From Pavlovales sp. CCMP2436 (lineage: Eukaryota > Haptophyta > Pavlovophyceae > Pavlovales): a stretch of 14,233 nucleotides of DNA. Each line of letters starts with the position of its first letter. Within the stretch, counting starts at the first letter, position 1. The stretch lies in contig MU631813.1 in assembly GCA_026770615.1 (NCBI GenBank), forward strand, positions 38,898-53,130. The letters are read 5' to 3'. Shown piece after piece: positions 1 to 7,239 of this stretch. A program made the position numbers and the translations under genes. The notes beneath the pieces are model-generated. The model ran no database searches, was not told where the DNA came from, and saw only the letters and a list, made by a program, of their open reading frames with translations.

Positions 1-112
1 CGAGCAGCCAGCGTCGAGCAGCCAGCGTCGAGCAGCCAGCGTCGAGCAGCCAGCGTCGAGCAGCCAGCGTCGAGCAGCCAGCGTCGAGCAGCCAGCGTCA
101 AGCAGCCAGCGT
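1..112. repeat. 14-bp minisatellite, 8 copies
   Basis: The unit is cgagcagccagcgt. Copies at 1-14, 15-28 and so on to 85-98 are identical; the eighth (99-112) starts caag instead of cgag. The array continues past the left edge, so the true copy number is unknown. The near-zero divergence points to recent expansion. Confidence 0.97.
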
Positions 113-384
113 CGAGCAGAGCAGCGTCGAGCAGAGCAGCGTCGAGCAGAGCAGCGTCGAGCAGAGCAGCGTCGAGCAGAGCAGCGTCGAGCAGAGCAGC
201 GTCGAGCAGAGCCGCCGAAATCCAAGCCAAGTCCAAGCCAAGTCGCCGCGCCGAGCAGTCCAGCCGCCGCGCCGCGCCAAGTCCAAGCCAAGTCCAAACC
301 AAGTCGCCGCCACCGAGCAGCCCAGACGTGGGCCAGTTCGGCAGGCACGTCGACGCCATCATGCAGGACTTCAACCCGCTCTGA
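1..384 (+). CDS. C-terminal part of a probable Ty1/copia-like polyprotein (5' end outside window)
   Basis: Frame 1 is open from the first base to TGA at 382-384, giving 127 residues with no start inside the window. The first two thirds are repeat-coded: the 14-bp unit, not divisible by three, reads through all three frames as a 14-residue period (RAASVEQPASSSQR), then the 15-bp unit reads as SSRAA repeats. A Ser/Pro/Lys-rich linker follows. The last 20 residues, ending HVDAIMQDFNPL, look like ordinary protein. The copia assignment is by position, not by domain: the stop is 4 bp before a purine tract (389-397) and 13 bp before an LTR starting TGTTGG, which is where copia pol ends. No RNase H motif is visible here. 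It could instead be an unrelated repeat-rich protein end. The opposite strand is also open (313 to 98) but reads only as CSTLL repeats. Confidence 0.5.
   Translation, partial: RAASVEQPASSSQRRAASVEQPASSSQRRAASVKQPASSRAASSRAASSRAASSRAASSRAASSRAASSRAAEIQAKSKPSRRAEQSSRRAAPSPSQVQTKSPPPSSPDVGQFGRHVDAIMQDFNPL
113..202. repeat. 15-bp minisatellite, 6 copies, derived from the 14-bp unit
   Basis: The unit is cgagcagagcagcgt, repeated identically from 113 to 202, with a partial copy following. It differs from the 14-bp unit by one inserted base and one substitution (ccagcgt becomes gagcagcgt). The change makes the period a multiple of three, so the coded repeat simplifies to SSRAA. Confidence 0.95.
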
Positions 385-388
385 TAAC

Positions 389-397
389 GCGGGGGGA
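389..397 (+). other. polypurine tract of LTR element
   Basis: The run gcgggggga directly abuts the TGTTGG start of the LTR at 398. In LTR retrotransposons this is where plus-strand DNA synthesis is primed. It is called from position and composition. Confidence 0.6.
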
Positions 398-660
398 TGT
401 TGGCGGTATGGCTATAAGTTGGTCCAGTTCTGTCTCCTCGATAGTTGAGCTATTTTCGGTCCTTCCTGAACTGCCTTCCAGGTTGAGGTACTCCGCCGGT
501 TTTGGGTCGCTCACTTTGAAGAGCTTCTGACCATGTGATCGTCCGTGTCGTCTCAAGATCCTGTAGTCCATGTAAACCTGCCGCCCGTCGACCTCTCGAC
601 GGGCACCGACTAGCGCTGCAAGGACTAGTCGAGAGATGAAGTAGACCGTCGTATCCAACA
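398..660 (+). mobile_element. 3' LTR of Ty1/copia-like retrotransposon, 263 bp
   Basis: The LTR begins TGTTGGCGG and ends GTATCCAACA, giving the 6-bp inverted ends TGTTGG/CCAACA that are usual for Ty1/copia elements. A TATA-like TATAAG lies at 413-418. A perfect 9-bp hairpin (583-591 with 596-604, loop cctc) sits near the 3' end. The last 135 bp (526-660) recur in inverted orientation at 13499-13633, and the last 87 bp recur directly at 13634-13720, which supports a repeated mobile sequence. If complete, the target duplication should be cttac (661-665), to be matched outside the window. The minus strand is open from 661 to 371 but lacks an ATG and is explained by the LTR. Confidence 0.7.
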
Positions 661-1686
661 CTTACTAAACGGTAAATGAACGGTTTGGTAAACGGGTAAA
701 CGAACGTGTTCGTTCGTTCGTTTGTCAGCTCCAGTCCCCCCTCAATTCGTTTGAGCGTTCGTTTGTCAGCTCCAGTCCCCCCTCAGTTCGTTTGAGCGTT
801 CGTTTGTTTGGTGGCGTGCTCAGCCTAATTTAAAAAAAGTTCGGCACCACTCGCGCGCATCCTGACAAACACTGGCACTGGGGGAAAAAGAAGATAAAGA
901 GGGGGGAGTAACCGCCGTCTAATTGCCGTTCGTTTGTCACGATGCGTAGTTCCGTTCGTTCGTTTGTTTACCAGCCTACGCCGGCCCCAAACAAACGAAC
1001 GCAAACGTTCGTAACAAACTCAGGTTCCCGGCTGATAAACGGAGTTCGTTTTTTTTCTTCGGGGCTGATAAGCGCCTGGCACTGTTAGAATGATATGCGC
1101 TCATGCGCAGCTTGCCCAGCCGCCTCGTTCTAAAAACGAGGGTGGCAATCGCCTACTCTAGCTCCTGGTCGAGTCCCATAATGGGAGCTTTAGCCAGGCG
1201 GCAGGGTGAGTCAATATTCCTCCCACACAAGAAAAAGAGTTCACCTTTTTTTTATAAAAATCGCTCATACACCCAGGATTAAAAAAGTCTTAAACTTTAT
1301 GAACTTTGTGAGAGCGCGGGAAATTGTGACTATCGGACACATGAAGCTCGCCACCGCTGTCCGACGAACCGCTAAGCTTTGTGATGCGCTGAGCTGAACT
1401 GAGCTGTTACAGAGCACAGCTCTCAGATGGCGAGCTCTGCCGCTGAGGCTCTCTCGCGCCGCCTCGAGGCCGCGCACGCCCGCCGCTGCGCCGCAGCCCA
1501 ACGATGGAATTCCTCGCGTTTAAATTTTAAAATAAAATTGCCCACTCATCCAGGACGGGGAAATTGTGCCTGTCACGACGTCCAGTGTGTGGTGAGCTTC
1601 ACAAGCTTCGGGCGTTAGCCCTTCCACCACCGAGTGAACCCGAGCACCAGCGGCTGCGCGCCAACCACCCGGGGTACCGAGCCACC
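661..1686. other. intergenic, GTTCGTTT-rich; upstream region of the b561 gene
   Basis: No convincing gene. From about 696 to 1050 the motif GTTCGTT/AACGAAC recurs at least ten times in both orientations and forms short hairpins, for example acgaacg/cgttcgt near 1000. GGCTGATAA appears twice, near 1030 and 1063. Around 1117-1150 there is a hairpin (cctcgtt/aacgagg). A 7-bp stem with an 8-nt loop lies at 1401-1422. No TATA box can be assigned to the downstream gene. A short open frame from ATG 1427 (MASSAAEALSRR...) has alga-like composition but no supported splice partner. Confidence 0.55.
720..801. repeat. 41-bp direct repeat, 2 copies
   Basis: Two adjacent 41-bp units (720-760, 761-801) contain gtttgtcagctccagtcccc and ttcgtttgagcgttc. 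They differ at a single base (ctcaatt versus ctcagtt). Confidence 0.9.
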
Positions 1687-2812
1687 ATGACGCCGAGCTG
1701 CTGGCGCGCCGTCTCGCTCGTGCTCGTCGTGCTCGTCACCCCCGCGCTGGCGGCAGGAGCGGCCACAAGCGTTGGTGTGAAGACAAGCCCAAGCTTGAGC
1801 CCGGTGGCGGCGGTGGGTACGCAGCCCGTGATCCCGGCGTGGATCATCGTCCACGGCGTGATAATGGCCATCGCCTGGCTCGCCATCGCCCCGCTCGGCG
1901 TCGCCTCCGCAATTCTCAAGCGGACGCCTTTCTTGAGCGGTGTGCCCTGGTTCAAATTCCACTACCGCGCGCAGATGACCGCTTCGGTGCTGACCATCGT
2001 TGGCGGCATCATCGCCATCGACTCGGACGGTTTACCGGCCGACAATGTAAGCCCTAAGTTCACCACATTATGCTGTTTGACTGTCTGCGGATTCGAGCTG
2101 GTCTGAGCGCTGAGACGCCCTTCACCTGCCGCGCGCCGTCGTATATGCATATAAAACACACACGGACACACGGACACACACACACACAAACATGTTCTCT
2201 ACCTGTGTCGGGGGCAACTTCGATACACCCATATAATCACTCAATACATACAACACAATTCAACAGGCGCACAGGGTGATGGGCCTCTTCTTGTTCTTCG
2301 CAGTCGCGGTGCAAGTCCTCAGCGGGCTGGTGCGTCCGCACGTGACACCCGGCCACGCGACACCCCCGCCTGGTAACAAGAACATTGTGGTCGTTACGCC
2401 GTTGGGCGCGCTGGACCCCGCCGTTCTGGTCGAGGAGGCGCAGGCAGAGGCGCAGGCAGCGGCGCCGGCCACGACCAACGGCGCGCTGAACCCCGCCGTT
2501 CTTGTCGAGGACGCGCAGGCAGCGGCGCCGGCCACGACGAACGGCGTGACCTCGACTACGAGCAGCGAGCCTTTGCGAAGGGCCGCGAAGCCTCCGCGCG
2601 GCGGCGTGACTGTACGCGAAGGGCTATACGAAGGGCCGTTATTCTATGACGACCAGGCAGCGGCCAAGGGCAACGTCGCGGTCCTCCCCAAGACCCGTGC
2701 TCGCCTTTGGTGGGAGATCTACCACAAGAACATGGGACGCGTGATGATGATCGTGGCGCTCATCAACGTCGCCACCGGAATCCACATCGCGTGGGAGTTC
2801 GCGCAAGAATAG
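1687..2812 (+). CDS. cytochrome b561 family membrane protein, two exons (1687-2046, 2267-2812)
   Basis: Predicted 301-residue transmembrane electron carrier. b561 proteins bind two hemes and pass electrons across a membrane, typically from ascorbate to ferric ions or monodehydroascorbate. The ATG sits in a strong context (gccaccATG). Residues 1-28 form a signal peptide (hydrophobic VLVVLVTPALA). Membrane helices fall at about 50-77, 89-112, 122-143 and 270-294. The four expected heme ligands are present: H56 (VHGVIM), H92 (FKFHYRAQ), H122 (AHRVMG) and H273 (EIYHKNMGR). Splicing at GT 2047 / AG 2266, phase 0, rebuilds the AHRVMG motif exactly at the junction. There is no N-terminal DOMON domain. 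A roughly 120-residue Ala/Pro-rich insert lies between the last two helices (about 145-262) and carries two copies of PAVLVE...AAPATTNG. This insert is unusually long for the family. The product family is secure; the substrate is not known. Confidence 0.88.
2047..2266 (+). other. intron of b561 gene (220 bp, GT-AG)
   Basis: Donor aat|gtaagc and acceptor caacag|gcg. It contains a CA-rich tract (about 2156-2190) and a low-G acceptor region without a classic pyrimidine tract. It also carries gctggtctgagcgctg (2097-2112), a 16-mer repeated upstream of the protease gene near 5171. Confidence 0.85.
2402..2549 (+). repeat. in-frame duplication inside the b561 insert
   Basis: Two adjacent units encode GAL(D/N)PAVLVE(E/D)AQA...AAPATTNG, the first longer by a short AEAQ stretch. 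This indicates recent tandem duplication of insert sequence between the last two heme-binding helices. Confidence 0.8.
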
Positions 2813-2913
2813 GCTTCACAGGAGGGTTCACGGGAGAGTCTCGCGATTGCTTATCATAGATCATAACTTACCTAGATATTTAATATAATTGACACAAATT
2901 GAAGACCTGCTGG

Positions 2914-2959
2914 AACGACAGATTCACTTGCGAAAGTGAGGTCGTTATGAGCCAACGAC
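2914..2959 (+). other. stem-loop with two alternative pairings in the b561 3' flank
   Basis: tcactt (2924-2929) pairs with aagtga (2934-2939) around a GCGA tetraloop. The flanking aacgac (2914-2919) can pair with gtcgtt (2941-2946). The same gtcgtt can instead pair with a second aacgac (2954-2959). The two folds exclude each other. Whether the region is transcribed is not known. Confidence 0.5.
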
Positions 2960-3146
2960 GATGTCACGATGAGATGATTTATCAAGCGGAATAAATATTA
3001 TAAATTTTATTTTGATATTTTTGAGTGCTAGAGCGCAGAATTATACGCGCGTCATTTTGTAACCTCTTACCTCCTAGTTCGTTTCAGCTGGTTCGTTTGT
3101 ACGGGGGAGGGGGGGGCGACCTATTTTTTTACCGATCATTAGGGTA

Positions 3147-3226
3147 GGGGGTAACCCAACCTGAAATTGCACCGCAGGCAAGAGAAAATGTGATTGGGGG
3201 GTTACCCACCCTAAAATTTGCACCGC
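3147..3226. repeat. degenerate ~30-bp direct repeat, 2 copies
   Basis: Units at 3147-3175 and 3197-3226 share GGGGGT(A/T)ACCCA, CCT(G/A)AAAT and TTGCACCGC, with a few substitutions and a one-base length difference. Each contains a short palindrome around GGGTNACCC. Confidence 0.7.
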
Positions 3227-3540
3227 TGCCGGGAAGGGGGTACATGGGTCTTTCAAAATGACGCGCGTATCATAGGCTGACAAATGGCACATGACCGCTG
3301 AAAGTGACGATACTCGGCAGATGAATATTAAATATAAGCCGCTCTATATATAAATATAAATCACGGTCGCGTGCGGTACCGTCAGGCACGCCATCGGATA
3401 TCGCGTAATAAACATGAACGTAGTTCACTTAAACTACTACACTGTAAAGTTACTCAGATATAAGTCTGAAAATCCCCCCCAAAAGGCAGAATCCATGTCA
3501 TCACGGGCCCGCTGCCGGTGGGGCAGGTTGACGTTTGGGA

Positions 3541-5027
3541 TCAGCCACGGACGTAGCGCCGCAACCGGGCCTGGGCTATACGCGCAGGGGCCGCTCCGAC
3601 GACCCGCTGCTCTCCGGGGAGGTCGCCCTCGCCTTCCCGGCGTGCGGCGACCTCCCCAGAGAGCAGCGGGTCGTCGGAGCTGCCCGCCGCCTCGGTGCCG
3701 GCGGCCGCGGAGCCTCCGCCACTGCCGCCGAGTCGCACGTCGCGCGCAGGCCGGACCGCGGGCCTGGTGCCCAGCCATCGCTCCCGCGCGCTGCTCGGAG
3801 CCCGGAGCAGGCACTTGGAGAGGCGCATCTGCAGGCGGAGCGGCACCTTTACGAGCCTCGCGACAGACGAGCTCGCGCGGCTGACGACCCGCGAGACCTT
3901 CGCCCCGGTGGCCGCAGCCGAGTTGATCCACGCGGGCGGCGCGCGCTGGACAAGACGCTCGCAAAACGCTGCGGTGAAGTGGTTGCAATTTCTGGTGAGC
4001 AGCCCGTAGCCGTTTCCCGGGAACTCCGCCATCATTTCCCAGACCAGCCGCTGCAGCTCGCGCGCAGTGAGAATTGCCTCCCCCATGTCGATTTGCGCGA
4101 CGTGCACCGCCTTGCCGCGTGCAAAGTCGCGGGGCAGCTGGCGAGGTATCTGCTTCCACACACCCGTGCAATCCAACTCGTGGCCGCCGAACCTGTCGTG
4201 TGGGTGGGCATGTGTGGGTGTGGGTGTGTGTGTGTGTGGGGGGGGGCGCTTTGTGAGTCTTGTGGCAGAAAATGGGGTTGCAAGTAGCAGAATTGGAGTG
4301 GCTTGCAGCAGGCAGTGGGGTGGCTAGTAGTAGGCAGAGTTCTGAATCGCGCACACTGCTAAGGTCCCTTGATCCGAGTGTTTCTCAACGCTTGGGTCCG
4401 GTGGAGACCTGTCAGGTGACGGGCGTTAATCTAGATATTTACACACCCGTACTCCACGCCTCCGATCTCCACGCCCGTGTGGTAGACGCCGCCGCCCAGT
4501 CCAGACATTCTGATGAGTCGGTTGGTCCGGTTTGAGACGAGCTGGTAGACGTGTACCCGGACCCGCCACGGCCGCGGCTTGTCCACCACACCGGCGGCCA
4601 TCCGCCGGGGCTCGCGCTGCCTGCTCCCGCCGCTGCCTGCTGGGTGGCGTGCGAGGCTGAACACCGAGTGCGCGAACCGCTCAGCTTGGCGCTTGACGCG
4701 AGAGAGGAAAGCCTTGCGCGAAGTGCCGTGCGCCCCGTCGGCCGGCGGTACTCGGAACCCGAGGAGTCGCTTGAGCGCGTTGAACGCCACCTTGAAGCGC
4801 TCCGTTGGGAAGACAGCCCAGCCGGTGGGGTGGCGAGGCGGCGGCACACGCGCGGCCAAGCGCGCCGCGGCAAGGGCGGTCATCTCCCCGCCGCCCTCGC
4901 CCGGAAGCTTTGCAGCTCGCTCTCTCGCCAGCATTGCGGCTCCCTCTCCGTCTTGCCTGAGCAGGCCGGGGCGGGCGTCCAAGGTGCTCTCGCCTGGAAG
5001 CTCTGTGGCTCCTTCTCCGGCCAGCAT
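3541..5027 (-). CDS. PPPDE/DeSI-type cysteine isopeptidase, two exons (5027-4447, 4192-3541)
   Basis: Predicted thiol isopeptidase of the PPPDE superfamily, whose characterised DeSI members remove SUMO or ubiquitin. Spliced length is 410 residues. The fold starts near residue 154 (VRVHVYQLV). The catalytic His is H183 in GGGVYHTGVEIGG. After the splice the frame continues EYG|FGGHELDCTG, the family's expected next strand. The catalytic Cys is C263 in LLTRNCNHF, followed by a RLVQRAPPAWIN segment typical of the family. The intron (4446-4193, gtgtgt...acag, phase 2) splits a Gly codon and reconnects the two catalytic halves, which strongly supports the model. ATG at 5027 gives a 140-residue Ala/Arg-rich leader not typical of DeSI proteins; M143 (4601-4599) would give a family-sized start, so the N-terminus is uncertain. 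The C-terminal 110 residues are low-complexity and include a DNA inverted repeat. The real substrate is unknown. Confidence 0.82.
3593..3680. repeat. 35-bp inverted repeat (34/35) with 18-bp spacer inside the protease C-terminus
   Basis: Arms 3593-3627 and 3646-3680 differ at one base. They contain ctccgacgacccgctgctct and its complement. In the minus-strand protein they code for SSDDPLLSGEVA and, read in the other sense, DLPGEQRVVGAA. The mRNA should fold into a long hairpin just before the stop codon. Confidence 0.95.
4193..4446 (-). other. intron of protease gene (254 bp) with CA-rich acceptor
   Basis: Read on the minus strand the donor is tacgg|gtgtgtaaat and the acceptor cacacgacag|gttcgg. 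In place of a pyrimidine tract the 50 bases before the AG are CA/CCA repeats (plus-strand TG/TGGG repeats at about 4198-4247). Confidence 0.8.
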
Positions 5028-5510
5028 TGCGGCTCCCTCCGCCTTGCGCGCGGGTCCTCCTCGGTGGAAGGACAGGCGGCAGTTAGGCCGTTAGTTCTTG
5101 AACCGTTGACTCGCCTTCGTTATATTTATGATCGGGATTCAAGCTGGCGTATGACTGTTCTGAATGTTGTGCTGGTCTGAGCGCTGCGTCGCCCATTGCC
5201 ATATCAGCCGAGTGCCGGGACGGAGGTAGCTCCTCGCCTTCTGGAGCGGCGAGGCCTGCGCACATATATCGCATAAGTATCGCACACAATCACTGTTAGC
5301 GAGTGCACGGGGGCAGCGGGGGGGCGTCCATGCCCATGGGCGATTTGGATGTTCTGACTTCTGACTGCTGTGTCATGTCACTAACATGGGGCGGATCTGT
5401 AATGTGCGCTTGGCCTGGTGGCCTCGTCAGTCGCCATGATAGTCAGCACACGTCATGTGTGTGTGTGTGTGTGTGTTCTAATCAGACTTCACTGTCAATA
5501 GTTGGAGCAT
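5028..5510. other. upstream region of the protease gene; no gene seen
   Basis: The minus frame of the protease remains open upstream of ATG 5027 for about 24 codons to a TAA but contains no earlier ATG. An upstream 5' exon cannot be excluded. A (TG)n microsatellite of about 10 units lies at 5456-5476. The 16-mer gctggtctgagcgctg at 5171-5186 matches the b561 intron. Confidence 0.5.
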
Positions 5511-5648
5511 TACAGGGGGTCGCGAGCAATAAGAAACCGTAACGTTAAGAAACTCGGCTTCGTTTTTTACTTTTTTGTGCCCTTCAATAGTAATTAAAGC
5601 AAAAGTTACCCATCGTTAGTATGTATTTTGCTAAGAAACTGAGCCTCA

Positions 5649-6068
5649 GGGTCGAAATCCGAATTAGTGGCGCGATTCCGCACTAGGAAGGGGGAAAAGC
5701 GGTGGCCGGGTCGAAGAAGTAGACATCGTTCGCCCCTGCGCGCTAAGTGTCGATAGCTGCTGTCGGATAGAGCCCTCCTCGAGGGTCAGAGCCCAATTTG
5801 TGTGCCTCTCGTGTGCCTCTGGGGTCGAGAACATACTAAAGGTAACTAACATTTCCGATTCTCAGCGTTCGGAAGCGAAAAGAAAGTCATGGTCCCCGAA
5901 GTGGTGCACAAAAGTTAGTTGCGGATTCATGAATGGGGCGCCGCCCCATTCACGAATCCGCAACTAACTTTTGTGCACCACCTCCGGTTCGTGACTTACT
6001 CTGAAGGATTTTCACCGGATTTTTTTGCGATTTCCCCCCGGACTGGCCACTAATTCGGATTTCGACCC
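5649..6068. mobile_element. MITE-like element with 22-bp perfect TIRs and CTCA target duplication (inner)
   Basis: 5649-5670 (gggtcgaaatccgaattagt, then gg) is the exact reverse complement of 6047-6068. Both ends are flanked by CTCA (5645-5648, 6069-6072), consistent with a 4-bp target duplication. The 420-bp interior has no coding capacity and holds an 81-bp palindrome. The short open frame at 5852-5664 (-) has no family features. Confidence 0.72.
5901..5981. repeat. near-perfect 81-bp palindrome
   Basis: Arms 5901-5940 and 5942-5981 match at 39 of 40 positions around a single central base (5941). The outer end is gtggtgcacaaaagttagtt. Diverged complementarity (aagtca...) extends roughly 20 bp further on each side. 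Confidence 0.95.
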
Positions 6069-6112
6069 CTCAGCCTCACATTCGCCGTTCTTATTGCCCG
6101 CGATCCCCTGTA

Positions 6113-6517
6113 GTTATTTAAACGTTAACTCACTTTTCCACAGCGGGCCGATCACTTAATATTACAGGCGGGTGGCGCTTTCGGCGTTTTGGCACAAAAT
6201 GTGACAAAAAGCACGCTCGCGTGCTGTCCGAGCGCGAATATGCCGCCGCCGAGGAAACGAGGGGCGAGGGGTCTGACAGTGTGACTTAGATTTTTGCAGG
6301 AATTTTGTTGAATATAGGATCCACTGCGGCGTCTTGCCCCACGCAGCGACGCAGTCCACATTGCGCCACATTCATTGGGAGCCCATTGAATGCCGAAATT
6401 GCACGTGGCGTATAGAACTAACTGTGGCGACTGGTCACTGGCGAGTGGCGTAGACGTAGCGACTGTGATCGTGAAACACATGGCACACACCGCCTATGTG
6501 GAAGTCTTATATGTGAT
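6113..6517. other. intergenic, no gene supported
   Basis: No protein with recognisable features. A minus-strand open frame (6490-6152) has unremarkable sequence and no homology I recognise. Moderate GC with no notable repeats. Confidence 0.5.
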
Positions 6518-6585
6518 TGACCGGTCATGACCGAAGGTCCGTCGGTTCTGACCGAACATCCGTCAGATCTATATAATTTTGACCG
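6518..6585 (+). repeat. TGACCG iteron array, left of the zinc-finger gene
   Basis: TGACCG occurs at 6518, 6528, 6549 and 6580, all in the same orientation. Spacings are 10, 21 and 31 bp, i.e. one, two and three helical turns. Part of the array is a 21-bp tandem repeat (gaccgaaggtccgtcggttc / gaccgaacatccgtcagatc). Confidence 0.9.
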
Positions 6586-7187
6586 ATACATATTAACCGA
6601 TGGCTTTTTGATGAGGACCACGAGCCCGTCGGACTACTCCCTTGGTCGGACTCGAGGCTGATCTGCTTGGTCCATAAGGCCGAGAAATCCTCTCCGAGCT
6701 TGGTGCTGTTGCTCAGCTTGAAGAGCGCATCGCCGTGGCCGTTGGTCTCGCCAGCACGCTCGTGTTCCCGGACGCGGTCGAGGCGGATGCTGTTGCAGCC
6801 GGTGATGAAGTTCAGCAGCGGGTGCGTTGTGTTGAAGCTGATGCACGCGTCGCAGTGCATGCAGTTCGTGGCCCGGTCGTAGCGGAGCCACAGCTTGCGA
6901 TCGGCTTTAATGCCTTCCTCCGACGAGATCCACTTCTTGCCGAACCCGCGCTTGTCCTCGAGCTTACCCCGCACGCCATGCTTAGGCCTCTTGGCAGACG
7001 GCGCGAGCTTCTCGCTGCGCGGCAGCGCAGTCACGGACGCGGCCACCTTCAACTCGCCAGCCGCGTTGAACGCCAGTGTCAGCTTCAGCGCCACAAGTCG
7101 ACGATCATCGAGTCGGACGCCGAAGCGCCTGCCGCGGTAGGCGTATGCGCACAAGAGCAAACCCTGCCTCGACTTCGAAGGTGACAT
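6525..7187 (-). CDS. zinc-finger protein of the hAT-transposase-associated (C17orf113/TTF-like) type, probably an incomplete gene
   Basis: 220 residues from ATG at 7187. Residues 1-80 are basic and unrecognised (SVTALPRSEKLAPSAKR). Residues 84-152 match the layout of the zinc finger found at the start of many hAT-derived proteins: KKW (84-86), then WLRYD (100-104), paired cysteines C109/C112/C115 in NCMHCDAC, an N-F-x-x-G segment (NFITGC, 126-131), then R135, H142 and H151. Such fingers bind DNA in transposases or domesticated relatives. A catalytic hAT domain would follow but is absent; the last 30 residues or so read through the TGACCG repeats and are probably not natural protein. The gene may continue through an unrecognised intron or be truncated. 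The first 54-100 bp upstream of the ATG carry three TGACCG copies. Confidence 0.55.
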   Translation of the reverse strand: MSPSKSRQGLLLCAYAYRGRRFGVRLDDRRLVALKLTLAFNAAGELKVAASVTALPRSEKLAPSAKRPKHGVRGKLEDKRGFGKKWISSEEGIKADRKLWLRYDRATNCMHCDACISFNTTHPLLNFITGCNSIRLDRVREHERAGETNGHGDALFKLSNSTKLGEDFSALWTKQISLESDQGSSPTGSWSSSKSHRLICIGQNYIDLTDVRSEPTDLRS

Positions 7188-7239
7188 CGTGCCAAAGTAA
7201 CTAACTGGCGTTTTATTATTTATTATTCGAATAAAATGT

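Larger units (their letters stand above)
2813..3540. other. intergenic: 3' flank of b561 gene and 3' flank of the convergent protease gene
   Basis: No gene seen. AATAAA at 2990-2995, about 180 bp after the b561 stop, is a possible polyadenylation signal. The b561 and protease genes converge here. AT-rich stretches lie at 2860-3040 and 3325-3360. GTTCGTTT-type motifs recur at 3078-3100. Confidence 0.6.
5511..6112. mobile_element. non-autonomous inverted-repeat element (outer)
   Basis: Ends 5511-5535 and 6088-6112 are 25-bp inverted repeats with two mismatches (tacaggggRtcgcgRgcaat and aagaa). Weaker similarity continues inward for about 12 bp. No transposase is encoded. It encloses a second element, so it is probably the older, host insertion. 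The target duplication could be TA, but this is ambiguous. Confidence 0.6.

Noticed and set aside
98..313. Minus-strand CSTLL-repeat protein
   Set aside because: It is the antisense of the 15-bp minisatellite; the plus frame continues beyond it into non-repeat sequence.
371..661. Minus-strand open frame of 96 residues
   Set aside because: It lies inside the LTR, begins at GTG just after a stop, and its repeat copies at 13499-13720 contain stops. The LTR explains it.
1117..1205. tRNA-like or snoRNA-like hairpins
   Set aside because: The stems do not form a cloverleaf, and no H/ACA or C/D boxes are placed correctly.
1427..1618. Possible first exon MASSAAEALSRR...
   Set aside because: Composition is gene-like but no donor joins it to the b561 gene, whose own ATG, strong context and signal peptide make a complete start.
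3437..4354. Longer minus-strand open frame overlapping the protease
   Set aside because: Different frame; lacks the NCNHF and HTGVEI motifs and runs through intron and CA repeats.
5901..5981. CRISPR-like repeat
   Set aside because: It is a single palindrome within a TIR element in eukaryotic DNA, with no spaced array.
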